Shown here: in pieces, positions 32,467 to 40,448 of the stretch
Numbering within the stretch: the first letter of the stretch is position 1
How the letters are laid out: every line of letters begins with the position of its first letter
Assembly (NCBI RefSeq): GCF_900089585.1
Contig: NZ_FLRH01000004.1
Span: 2,067,389-2,131,388 of the forward strand
DNA length: 64,000 nt
Direction: 5' to 3'
Origin: Micromonospora sediminicola
Lineage (GTDB): Bacteria; Actinomycetota; Actinomycetes; Mycobacteriales; Micromonosporaceae
Position numbers and translations under genes: made by a program
Notes under the pieces: model-generated
What the model saw: only the letters and a program-made list of their open reading frames with translations
Told to the model about the DNA's origin: nothing
The model's database searches: none

Positions 32467-32562
32467 GGCGGTACCTCGCTTCCGGCGGCGGGGAGACCGA
32501 CGATGCGTCCGCCCGTGGCGGGCGGTGCGTCCGCTCTTCCATACGTGCCGTGACGCCGAACG

Positions 32563-32610
32563 GTTCAGCCGCAGGTCAGGCCGGAGCTGTTCACGTCCGG
32601 TTCACATTCG
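32563..32610 (+). promoter_or_regulatory. PHO-box-like array of four 11-nt direct repeat units before phoX
   Basis: Two pairs of directly repeated 11-nt units: GTTCAGCCGCA (32563-32573) with GGTCAGGCCGG (32574-32584), a 4-nt spacer, then GTTCACGTCCG (32589-32599) with GTTCACATTCG (32600-32610). The last pair fits the GTTCACC-type PhoP direct repeat described in Streptomyces. It lies about 100 nt before the PhoX gene, so phosphate-starvation control by a PhoP-type regulator is likely. Confidence 0.7.
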
Positions 32611-32712
32611 GGCCGACACCCGCTCACCGCGCCCTGGCACCGTCCGGCAGGTACGCGCGCGGGCCGATCGCCCGTGTGCGCCTTCCGACGTCCGATCAGG
32701 AGGCTCCACCTC

Positions 32713-34833
32713 ATGAGCGACCGTCCTCGCCTGCTCCCGCTGCTGGGTGGCACCCGCCACGGCAGCCGCGACGCGATGACCTGTCTGTACCGGTGCGGCA
32801 ACGCCTGCGACCACCCGGTGCCCAACCCCACCGACAACCCGTACCTCGGCGACCTGGTCGACGCCGAGGTCACCCGGCGCGGCGTGGTCCGGGCCGGCGC
32901 GGTCGGCGCGCTGGTGCTCGGCTTCGGCGGCGCCGCCGCCGGCGCACTCGCCGGCGCCGCCCCCGCCGCCGCCGCGCCCGCCACCCCGACCGCACCGGGC
33001 ACGGACGAGGCCCTCGCCGCGACCGCACGCCCGGGCAGCGGCGCGCTGACCTTCAAGCCCATCCCGCCGAACAAGCTGGACACGCTGGTCGTGCCGAACG
33101 GCTACGACCACGCCGTGGTCATCAAGTGGGGCGACGAGGTCGTCCCCGGCGCGCCCGCGTTCGACGTGCGCCACCAGAGCGCCGCCGCGCAGGCCAAGCA
33201 GTTCGGCTACAACAACGACTTCGTCGGCGTGCTGCCCATCGACCGCAAGCGCGCGCTGCTCGTGGTCAACCACGAGTACACCAACGAGGACCTGATGTTC
33301 CCCGGCTTCACCGGCCAGGACGCGCTGACCGTGGAGCAGCTGCGGGTGGCGATGGCCGCCCACGGCATGTCCGTGGTCGAGCTGGAGCGGGTGGAGAACA
33401 CCGGGCAGTGGCGGCCGGCACGGCGCGGCCGGCGGGAGTACAACCGCCGGGTCACCGCGCTGGCCACGAAGTTCGAGCTGACCGGCCCGGCCGCCGGCTC
33501 GGCCTGGCTGCGGACCGCCGCCGACCCGAAGGGCCGCACGGTGGTCGGCACGTTGAACAACTGCGCCGGCGGCGTCACGCCGTGGGGCACCGTGCTCTCC
33601 GGCGAGGAGAACTTCAACCAGTACTTCGTCGGCGGCGACGGCGCGCCGGAGGAGCTGAAGCCGAAGCTGGCCCGCTACGGCATTCCCACCGACGTGCGCT
33701 ACCCGAGCGGCAGCCGCAAGTGGGACCGGGCCGACGAGCGGTTCGACCTGGCGAAGCACCCGAACGAGGCGCACCGGTTCGGCTGGGTGGTCGAGATCGA
33801 CCCGTTCGACCCGCAGGCCCGGCCGCGCAAGCACACCGCGCTGGGCCGGGTGAAGCACGAGGGCGCGAACGTCATCGTGGCCCGCAGCGGGCACGTGGTC
33901 GCGTACATGGGCGACGACGAGCGTTTCGACTACCTCTACAAGTTCGTCTCGGACAAGAAGTTCATGTCGGGCAACTCCTGGGTGGCCCGCAAGCACAACC
34001 TGACGCTGCTGGAGTCGGGCACGCTCTATGTCGCGGCGCTGACCGGCGACAGCCCGGGTGAGATCGACGGCAGCGGCACGCTCCCCGCGGACGGCGGCTT
34101 CGGCGGCCGGGGCCGCTGGATCAAGCTGGTCAGCGGCAACCGCTCGTACGTCGACGGCATGACCGCCGCCGACGTGCTCACCTTCACCCGGCTGGCCGGC
34201 GACAAGGTCGGCGCGACCAAGATGGACCGTCCTGAGGACGTCGAGCCGAGCCTGCTCACCGGCAAGGTCTACGTGGCGCTGACCAACAACACCGACCGGG
34301 GCAAGGCCGGCAAGGCGCCGGCCGACGAGGCGAACCCGCGCAACGCCAACAAGCACGGGCAGATCCTGGAGCTGGTCGAGGACCGGGGCGACAACACCGC
34401 CGAGACCTTCGCCTGGTCGCTGCCGATCGTCTGCGGCGACCCGGCGGACGCCTCGACCTACTTCGCCGGGTACGACAAGACCAGGGTCTCCCCGATCTCC
34501 TGCCCGGACAACGTCGCCTTCGACGCCACCGGCAACCTCTGGATCTCGACCGACGGCAACGCCCTGGGCAGCAACGACGGGCTCTTCGCCACCGCCGTCG
34601 AGGGCCCGGAGCGGGGGCACCTGAAGCAGTTCCTCACGGTGCCGCTCGGCGCGGAGACCTGTGGTCCGTTCATCACCAAGGACAACCGGTCGGTCTTCGT
34701 GGCCGTGCAGCACCCGGGCGAGATCTCCGGCGCCTCGGTGGAGAACCCGGCCTCCACCTGGCCGGACGGCGACTTCGCCAAGCCCGGCGTGGTGGTCACC
34801 TGGCGCCTCGACGGGGGCCCGGTCGGCAGCTGA
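32713..34833 (+). CDS. phoX: PhoX family phosphatase (DUF839), Tat-exported
   Basis: A 706-aa alkaline-phosphatase-type protein. A twin-arginine segment TRRGVVRAGAVGALVLGFGG (about 56-75) followed by an Ala-rich stretch points to Tat export, though it starts unusually far from the N-terminus, as in other PhoX proteins. The DUF839 core has SGEENFNQYFVGG, PFDPQARPRKHTALGRVKHE, YMGDDERFDYLYKFVS and SCPDNVAFDATGNLWISTDG. PhoX enzymes use iron and calcium and release phosphate from organic esters. ATG 32713 lies about 10 nt after AGGAGG. A PHO-box array precedes it. Confidence 0.92.
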   Translation: MSDRPRLLPLLGGTRHGSRDAMTCLYRCGNACDHPVPNPTDNPYLGDLVDAEVTRRGVVRAGAVGALVLGFGGAAAGALAGAAPAAAAPATPTAPGTDEALAATARPGSGALTFKPIPPNKLDTLVVPNGYDHAVVIKWGDEVVPGAPAFDVRHQSAAAQAKQFGYNNDFVGVLPIDRKRALLVVNHEYTNEDLMFPGFTGQDALTVEQLRVAMAAHGMSVVELERVENTGQWRPARRGRREYNRRVTALATKFELTGPAAGSAWLRTAADPKGRTVVGTLNNCAGGVTPWGTVLSGEENFNQYFVGGDGAPEELKPKLARYGIPTDVRYPSGSRKWDRADERFDLAKHPNEAHRFGWVVEIDPFDPQARPRKHTALGRVKHEGANVIVARSGHVVAYMGDDERFDYLYKFVSDKKFMSGNSWVARKHNLTLLESGTLYVAALTGDSPGEIDGSGTLPADGGFGGRGRWIKLVSGNRSYVDGMTAADVLTFTRLAGDKVGATKMDRPEDVEPSLLTGKVYVALTNNTDRGKAGKAPADEANPRNANKHGQILELVEDRGDNTAETFAWSLPIVCGDPADASTYFAGYDKTRVSPISCPDNVAFDATGNLWISTDGNALGSNDGLFATAVEGPERGHLKQFLTVPLGAETCGPFITKDNRSVFVAVQHPGEISGASVENPASTWPDGDFAKPGVVVTWRLDGGPVGS

Positions 34834-34843
34834 GCCATCCCCG

Positions 34844-34869
34844 GGGTGGGTCCGGCGCTGGACCCACCC
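34844..34869. terminator. Bidirectional hairpin between phoX and the IclR gene
   Basis: A 10-bp perfect stem (GGGTGGGTCC, 34844-34853, with 34860-34869) and a 6-nt loop, 10 nt after the phoX stop, between convergent genes. Confidence 0.65.
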
Positions 34870-34908
34870 GCTGACGGGCCGTCGTCGGACCCACCGGCGG
34901 CGGCCCGA

Positions 34909-35691
34909 TCAGTTCTCGGTGGCGATCCCGTCGGCGATGGAGCGCGCGGCGGTGAGCAGCTTCGCGCGGACCACCCGGGCGGAGGTCATCATCTCGCCGG
35001 CCGGCAGGGCGCAGGCCAGCACCACCCGCCGCTCGATGTCCTTGTCCGGGGTGACCAGCACCGCGGCGCAGGCCACGCCCTGCCGGAACTGCCCCAGCTC
35101 CAACTGCATGCCGCGCCGGTCGCCGGCGGCCAGGTCGGCCTCGAACGCCTCGACTGTGGTCAGGGTGGCGGTGGTGAACGGGCGCATGCCGTATTCGCGC
35201 AGGTAGCGGAAGCGCTGCTCGGCGGTGAGCGTGGCGAGCAGGCTCTTGCCGAGGGCGGTGGCGTGTGCGCCCTCGTCGAAGCCCGGGACCAGGTCCTCCA
35301 TGAACGGTGAGCGCGGCCCCTCGGCGGACGCGGTCACCGCCACCTGCCCACCCACGAAGCGGCCCAGGTAGTGGCTCCAGCCGGTGTCCACGGCGGCGCG
35401 CCGCAGCGCCTCGCCCACCGCGGGCGGCCCCCGGAACGCGGTGACCAGCTCGCGGTAGCGGTCGGCCACCTCCAGCCCGACGATGTACGTCCCGTCCTCG
35501 CGCCGGATCACGTAGCCCTCGTAGGCCAGCGTGCGCACCAGGTGGTAGGTGGTGGCGACGGTCAACTCGCAGCGGCGGGCGATCTGCTTCACGGTGAGCC
35601 CTCTCGGCGCACGGCCGACCGACTCGAGCACTCGAAGCGCGCGGGAGACGCTGCGGATCAGGTCCGAAGGTTCCGCCAGGGGGTCGCGCAC
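34909..35691 (-). CDS. IclR family transcriptional regulator
   Basis: A 260-aa regulator. The N-terminal winged helix (about 8-70) has SVSRALRVLESVGRAPRGLT, then KQIARRCELTVATTYHLVRT. The C-terminal effector domain (about 85-255) has GRFVGGQVAVTASAEGPR and HATALGKSLLATL. The start is GTG 35691, because GGAGG ends 5 nt before it; GTG 35697 overlaps that ribosome site. It is divergent from an MFS transporter, and an inverted repeat lies between them, so it probably controls the transporter and itself. The effector is unknown. Confidence 0.88.
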   Translation of the reverse strand: MRDPLAEPSDLIRSVSRALRVLESVGRAPRGLTVKQIARRCELTVATTYHLVRTLAYEGYVIRREDGTYIVGLEVADRYRELVTAFRGPPAVGEALRRAAVDTGWSHYLGRFVGGQVAVTASAEGPRSPFMEDLVPGFDEGAHATALGKSLLATLTAEQRFRYLREYGMRPFTTATLTTVEAFEADLAAGDRRGMQLELGQFRQGVACAAVLVTPDKDIERRVVLACALPAGEMMTSARVVRAKLLTAARSIADGIATEN

Positions 35692-35728
35692 AACCACCTC
35701 CGCCGCCGGGGACTTACACCATATGAAA

Positions 35729-35754
35729 AACAGGCCGAGTGCGAAATGCCTGTT
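35729..35754. promoter_or_regulatory. Inverted repeat in the IclR-MFS divergent promoter region
   Basis: AACAGGC (35729-35735) and GCCTGTT (35748-35754) form a 7-bp inverted repeat with a 12-nt spacer, in the 152-nt gap between the divergent IclR and MFS genes. The area is AT-rich (CATATGAAAAAC just before). It is a plausible regulator site. Confidence 0.45.
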
Positions 35755-35843
35755 CGGATCGAGGATGCCAGATCACCGGACACCCACCGTGCACCGACAG
35801 ACACGATCAGCAGCCAAAACGCGGCAGGCGTAGGTTGGCGACG

Positions 35844-37025
35844 ATGACCGAAACAATTTCGCGAACCGCTCCGGCGTCGGCCGGCGGAGCGGTCCGGGTC
35901 GGCGCCGGCGCCACCATCACCACCGTCGCCTGCGTCCTGCCGGTCTTCCTGGTCGGTGGCCTGGCCGTGCAACTCGGCGACGAGCTGGGCTTCAGCCCCG
36001 CCGGGCTGGGCCTGGCGGTCTCGGTCTACTTCGGCGTGAGCGCCCTGGCGTCGGTGCCCTCCGGGGCGCTGGTCGAGCGGTACGGGCCGGCCCCGGTCGC
36101 CCGGGCCGGCGTCCTGCTCTCCGCCGGCTCGATGCTGGCCGTGGCGGCGCTGGCCCGGTCGTACCCGGTGCTGGTGGCGCTGCTCGCGATCGGCGCCGCC
36201 GCCAACGCCCTCGGCCAGCTCGCCAGCAACGCCGCGCTGGCCGCGCACGTGCCGGCGCGGCGGCAGGGCCTCTCCTTCGGCGTGAAGCAGGCCGCCATCC
36301 CGGTCTCCACCCTGCTCGCGGGCGTGGCGGTGCCCACGGTCGCGCTGACCGCGGGGTGGCGCTGGGCCTTCGTCGCGGCTGCCGCGGCGGCGTTGGCCGC
36401 GCTCCCGGCCGTACCCCGGTCCGAGCGGAACCGGGACGGCCGCGCCGCCTCCGGGCGCGGCGGAGGCGGGCGGGGGCCGCTCGTGGTGGTGGGGCTGGCC
36501 GCCACACTGGCGGCGGCCGCGGCGAACGCGTTGGGCACGTTCCTGGTCGACTCGTCGGCCGCGCGCGGGCTCTCCCCCGCCCTGGCCGGCCTGACCCTGA
36601 CGCTCGGCAGCGCGGTGTGCGTGGTCGCGCGGATCGGGGTGGGTTGGTTCGCCGACCGGCGGGCGCGCGGGCATGTCGGGTTGATCGCCGGCCTGCTGGT
36701 GGCCGGCGCCGTGGGGCTGGTCCTGCTGGCGGTGGCCGGCCCGGTGCCGCTGGTCGCCGGCGTGGTGCTCGGGTTCGGTCTCGGCTGGGCCTGGCCCGGG
36801 CTGATGAACTTCGCGGTGGTCCGCCTCCACCCGCAGGCCCCGGCCGCCGCCACCTCGATCACCCAGACCGGGGTGTACGCGGGCGGCAGCCTCGGCCCGC
36901 TCGGCCTCGGCACGGTGGCCGGCGCCGCCGGCTACCCCGCGATGTGGCTGACCGCCGCCGTGGCCATGCTCCTGGCCGCTCTGCTCATGCTCCTCGGCGC
37001 CCGCCGCCTGTCCCGCACCGCCTGA
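35844..37025 (+). CDS. MFS transporter
   Basis: A 393-aa protein with about 12 membrane helices. The loop-2/3 region SGALVERYGPAPVARAGVLL corresponds to the MFS GxxxDRxGRR signature in degenerate form, and WFADRRARGHVGLIAGLL is the matching repeat in the second half. FGLGWAWPGLMNFAVVRLHP and SITQTGVYAGGSLGPLGLG are typical of the CynX/NimT-like branch, so an anion or small organic acid is a possible substrate. ATG 35844 is the first start. It is divergent from the IclR regulator. Confidence 0.85.
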   Translation: MTETISRTAPASAGGAVRVGAGATITTVACVLPVFLVGGLAVQLGDELGFSPAGLGLAVSVYFGVSALASVPSGALVERYGPAPVARAGVLLSAGSMLAVAALARSYPVLVALLAIGAAANALGQLASNAALAAHVPARRQGLSFGVKQAAIPVSTLLAGVAVPTVALTAGWRWAFVAAAAAALAALPAVPRSERNRDGRAASGRGGGGRGPLVVVGLAATLAAAAANALGTFLVDSSAARGLSPALAGLTLTLGSAVCVVARIGVGWFADRRARGHVGLIAGLLVAGAVGLVLLAVAGPVPLVAGVVLGFGLGWAWPGLMNFAVVRLHPQAPAAATSITQTGVYAGGSLGPLGLGTVAGAAGYPAMWLTAAVAMLLAALLMLLGARRLSRTA

Positions 37026-37700
37026 CCGACCCCTCCGGGAGTGCGGCGCATTCGGCGAGACCTGCCACGGGCCACCCGGGGTGTCGCGCCGCGGCCCGCC
37101 GCGCCCGGGGCCGCCGTGGCGCCCTCGGCTCGCTTGTCGTCGGAACCGGCTTCTCGGGCGGTGCGCCGGCAACGTGGCCGAGGGCCGGAAGGGCGTGGCA
37201 CCGCGGGGGCGGGGCGCGGGGTGGGCGTAGCGCGGGGTCGGCGTAGCGCCGGGATGGGCGTAGCGCGGGGGCGGGTGCCGGGGTCGGCGTAGCGCGGGTG
37301 GGCGTCGGTTTCGAGCGGGCGCGTGCCCGGGCGGGCGGCCTGCACCGGGCGGACCGGGCCAGCGGCGTGATCCCTGGGATGCCCTGGCGCCGCAAGGGGC
37401 GGGGTGCCGGTGACCGGCCGCCGCAACAAGGAAGACGCCACATTCGAGCGATATACCGCCTGGTCATATTTATGACCCAGCGGTATATCGCGCAAAACGC
37501 GATCTCTTCTCAGCGGCGACTACGTTCCGTGACGGTGGAGGAGCCGACGCGGGCGCTGGTCCCGGTGACCCCGGCAGCCCTCATCCCCCGCGGAGCGGGC
37601 CGTGGTGGCGAACGCGTGCCGCGGCGTCAGCTCGCTGTTCCGGTCCGGCCCGCTCGGGAGCGACGGATCGGGTTGGGCGGCTCCGGAGCGGCCCGAACGG
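37026..37700. other. 675-nt gene-poor region with degenerate repeats and a large palindrome
   Basis: No gene could be supported on either strand. It holds four copies of GGCGTAGCGC (37224, 37240, 37257, 37286) in a G-rich stretch, and then a 44-bp near-perfect inverted repeat at 37448-37491 in a short AT-rich island. The part at 37530-37700 reads open in one plus-strand frame (from GTG near 37530) but the protein-like character changes frame near 37595, so it may be a decayed gene remnant. Confidence 0.5.
37448..37491. repeat. 44-bp near-perfect palindrome in an AT-rich island
   Basis: The left arm 37448-37468 begins GCGATATACCGC and ends GGTCATA. The right arm 37471-37491 begins TATGACC and ends GCGGTATATCGC. 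Nineteen of 21 positions pair, with a 2-nt centre. The surroundings are very GC-rich, so the AT content stands out. It lies between the ends of two convergent genes. Confidence 0.9.
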
Positions 37701-38741
37701 TCAGCTGGTGCGGTCGGCGATGTAGTCGCAGAGAGATTCCAGCGCGCGGCGGGCCGGGCCCTCGGGGAGCGGGGCGAGGCGGGCGCGGGCGTCCTCGGCG
37801 TAGCTGCGCACCGTCTCCCGGGCGCGCTTGAGCGCCGGGGACTCGCGGAGCAGGGTCAGCGCCTCGGCGTGCAGCGCGTCGTCGACCAGCGGCCCGGTGG
37901 CCAGGATCTCCCGCAGCCGCACGCTGGCCGCGTCCGAGTCGTCGGCGGCGAGCGCGTAGAGCACCGGCAGGGTGGGCACGCCCTCGCGCAGGTCGGTGCC
38001 GGGCGTCTTGCCGGACTCCACCGACTCGCTGGCGATGTCCAGCAGGTCGTCGGAGAGCTGGAACGCCACCCCGATGATCTCGCCGTATCCGGCCAGGGCC
38101 TCGATGTGCTCGGGGGACGCGCCGCCGAACATGCCGCCGAAGCGGGCCGAGGTGGCGATCAGCGAACCGGTCTTCTCGGCGATCACGTGCAGGTAGTGGG
38201 CGACCGGGTCGGTGTCCCGCGGCCCGACCGTCTCGGCGATCTGGCCGTGCACCAGCCGGGCGAACGTGCGCGCCTGCAACCGGACCGCCTCCGGGCCCAG
38301 GTCGGCCGCGATGTCCGCGGCCCGGGCGAAGAGGTAGTCGCCGACCAGGATGGCCACCGAGTTGGTCCAGCGGGAGTTGGCGCTCGGGGCGCCCCGCCGC
38401 ACGGCCGCCTCGTCCATCACGTCGTCGTGGTAGAGCGTCGCCAGGTGAGTGAGTTCCATCACCACGGCGGCCGGGACGACCTGCGCGGCCTCCGGGTCGC
38501 CGAACTGGGCGCCCAGCGCCACCAGCAGCGGACGGAACCGCTTGCCGCCGGCCTGGAGCAGGTGCCGGGCCGCCTCGGTGACGAGTGGGTCCGCGCTGGC
38601 CACGCTGGCCCGCAGGTGCGCCTCGACCCGGTCGAGCACGCCCAGCACGGACGCTTCGACGCGCGGGTCGGCGAGGTGCAGGCCGAGCGCGCCGAACTGA
38701 CCTGAATGCTCGCCAGCCGGGTTCACCACGTCTTCAACCAT
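37701..38741 (-). CDS. Long-chain polyprenyl diphosphate synthase
   Basis: A 346-aa trans-isoprenyl diphosphate synthase. The first Asp-rich motif is YHDDVMDEA with the preceding GGKRFRPLL, and the second is QLSDDLLDIA. No bulky aromatic residue is seen directly before the first motif (THLATLYHDD), fitting a long product such as the menaquinone side chain. The start is ATG 38741 (MVEDVVNPAG); the longer frame is not supported. It lies 88 nt after nuoN on the same strand. Such GrcC/HepT-like genes are regularly found beside nuo in these actinomycetes. Confidence 0.9.
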   Translation of the reverse strand: MVEDVVNPAGEHSGQFGALGLHLADPRVEASVLGVLDRVEAHLRASVASADPLVTEAARHLLQAGGKRFRPLLVALGAQFGDPEAAQVVPAAVVMELTHLATLYHDDVMDEAAVRRGAPSANSRWTNSVAILVGDYLFARAADIAADLGPEAVRLQARTFARLVHGQIAETVGPRDTDPVAHYLHVIAEKTGSLIATSARFGGMFGGASPEHIEALAGYGEIIGVAFQLSDDLLDIASESVESGKTPGTDLREGVPTLPVLYALAADDSDAASVRLREILATGPLVDDALHAEALTLLRESPALKRARETVRSYAEDARARLAPLPEGPARRALESLCDYIADRTS

Positions 38742-38829
38742 GCCACACCCGTTCGACCTGCTCGGCGAGGGGGATGGAGGCCGAGGGCCGGCACGCCACG
38801 GCGTACCGGCCCCCGGAGGATGCGTTCGA

Positions 38830-40383
38830 TCATCGGACGAATTCGGCGGCACCGGTGGTCAGGTCGAGCAGCGGCCCGGGGACCACGCCGAGGACCAGCG
38901 TGGCCAGCACGCCGATGACCAGGGCCGCGGAGGTGAGCGCGCCCGGCACGGCCACCGTCGGGGTCGCCTCGCCCGGCTCGGAGAGCCACATCATCACCAC
39001 GACCCGCAGGTACGGGAACGCCAGCACCATGCTGGTCAGCACGCCGGCGATCACCAGCCACGCCTGGTTCGCCTCCAGCGCCGGCCCGAACACCGCGAAC
39101 TTGCTGGTGAAGCCGCTGGTGAGCGGGATGCCGGCGAAGGCCAGCAGGATGAACGTGAAGACCGCCGCGAAGAACGGCGAGCGTCGACCCAGCCCGGCCC
39201 AGCGGGACAGGTGGGTGGCCTCGCCGTCGGCGTCCCGCACCAGCGTCACCACGGCGAACGCGGCGAGCACCGAGAAGCCGTACGCGGCCAGGTAGAACAT
39301 CGTGCCGGAGAGCCCCGACTTGGTCGGCGCCAGGACACCCACCAGCAGGTAGCCGGCGTTCGCGATCGACGAGTACGCCAGCAGGCGCTTGATGTCCGTC
39401 TGGGTGACCGCGAGCACGGCGCCGACCAGCATGGTCAGCACCGCCACCACGCCGAGCACCGGGGTGAAGTCCCAGGCGGCGCCGGCGAAGGCGACGTGGA
39501 AGACCCGCAGCAGCGCGCCGAACGCGGCGACCTTGGTGCAGGCGGCCATGAAGCCGGTCACCGGCGTCGGCGCGCCCTGGTAGACGTCGGGCGTCCAGAC
39601 GTGGAACGGCGCGGCGGCGGCCTTGAACAGCAGACCGATGGCGAGCAGCGCCATGCCGGCGAAGAGCAGCACCTGGCTGGACGAGGACTGGCCGACCGCC
39701 GCGTGCACGGTGGCGAAGTCCACGCCGGCCCCGCGACCCGGGATCCCGGAGGTGAAGCCGTAGATCAGGGCGACACCGAACAGGAAGAACGCCGAGGCGT
39801 ACGCGCCGAGCAGGAAGTACTTCATCGCCGCCTCCTGGCTCAGCAGTCGCCGGCGGCGGGCCAGCGCGCAGAGCAGGTAGAGCGGCAGCGAGAAGACCTC
39901 GAGCGAGATGAACATGGTCAGCAGGTCGTTCGCCGCCACGAAGATCAGCATGCCGCCGATGGCGAACGTCATCAGCGGGTAGACCTCGGTGGCGCCGCCG
40001 ACGCCCTCGGCCTGCTTGCGGTCCTCGGGCGACTCGGCGGTGACCGCGGCGTGCGCCACGAAGGCGCCGCCCCGCTCCACCGTGCGCTCGCCGACGAGCA
40101 GCAGCGCCATGGCGGCCAGGACCAGGATGGCGCCCTGGAGGAACAGCGTCGGCCCGTCCACCGCGATCGCGCCACCGGCGGTGATCAGCCGGTCGTCGGA
40201 GTTCAGGATCACCATGGCGATCGCGGCCAGCACCGCCAGCAGGGCGAGACCGAGCTGCACCCCGTTGCGCAGACGGCGCGGCACGAACGCCTCGACCAGA
40301 ACGCCGACCAGAGCCGCGCCCAACATGATCAGGATGGGAGCGAGCGCCGCGTAGTCGATCGACGGCAGCTTCAGTTCACTCAC
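38830..40383 (-). CDS. nuoN: NADH-quinone oxidoreductase subunit N
   Basis: A 517-aa membrane subunit with about 14 helices, the smallest of the three antiporter-like proton-pumping subunits of complex I. Seen are FVAANDLLTMFISLEVFSLP, the KAAAAPFHVWTPDVYQGAPT motif with its central Lys/His, and KRLLAYSSIANAGYLLVG. GTG 40383 is the start, after AAAGG in the downstream flank of a repeat element that separates it from nuoM by 61 nt. Confidence 0.96.
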   Translation of the reverse strand: MSELKLPSIDYAALAPILIMLGAALVGVLVEAFVPRRLRNGVQLGLALLAVLAAIAMVILNSDDRLITAGGAIAVDGPTLFLQGAILVLAAMALLLVGERTVERGGAFVAHAAVTAESPEDRKQAEGVGGATEVYPLMTFAIGGMLIFVAANDLLTMFISLEVFSLPLYLLCALARRRRLLSQEAAMKYFLLGAYASAFFLFGVALIYGFTSGIPGRGAGVDFATVHAAVGQSSSSQVLLFAGMALLAIGLLFKAAAAPFHVWTPDVYQGAPTPVTGFMAACTKVAAFGALLRVFHVAFAGAAWDFTPVLGVVAVLTMLVGAVLAVTQTDIKRLLAYSSIANAGYLLVGVLAPTKSGLSGTMFYLAAYGFSVLAAFAVVTLVRDADGEATHLSRWAGLGRRSPFFAAVFTFILLAFAGIPLTSGFTSKFAVFGPALEANQAWLVIAGVLTSMVLAFPYLRVVVMMWLSEPGEATPTVAVPGALTSAALVIGVLATLVLGVVPGPLLDLTTGAAEFVR

Positions 40384-40400
40384 AGTGCTGGCCTTTCGTT

Positions 40401-40448
40401 CGCGACTGCGGGGCTCACTCGCTCCGCTCGTTCACTCCTCGCGCTCAC
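40401..40448 (-). repeat. GC-rich intergenic element, copy 1 (nuoM/nuoN junction)
   Basis: On the minus strand it reads GTGAGCGCGAGGAGTG, then a variable AGCG/GAGC section, then GAGCCCCGCAGTCGCG. Its second to fourth bases are the TGA stop of nuoM (40447-40445). Copies 2 and 3 at 53386-53427 and 54179-54220 have the same ends and a different middle. No transposase is near. Confidence 0.85.

Noticed and set aside
37298..37831. 177-aa plus-strand frame across the palindrome
   Set aside because: It overlaps the end of the polyprenyl synthase gene and has no start site support or domain; at most a piece at 37530-37700 is a decayed remnant.
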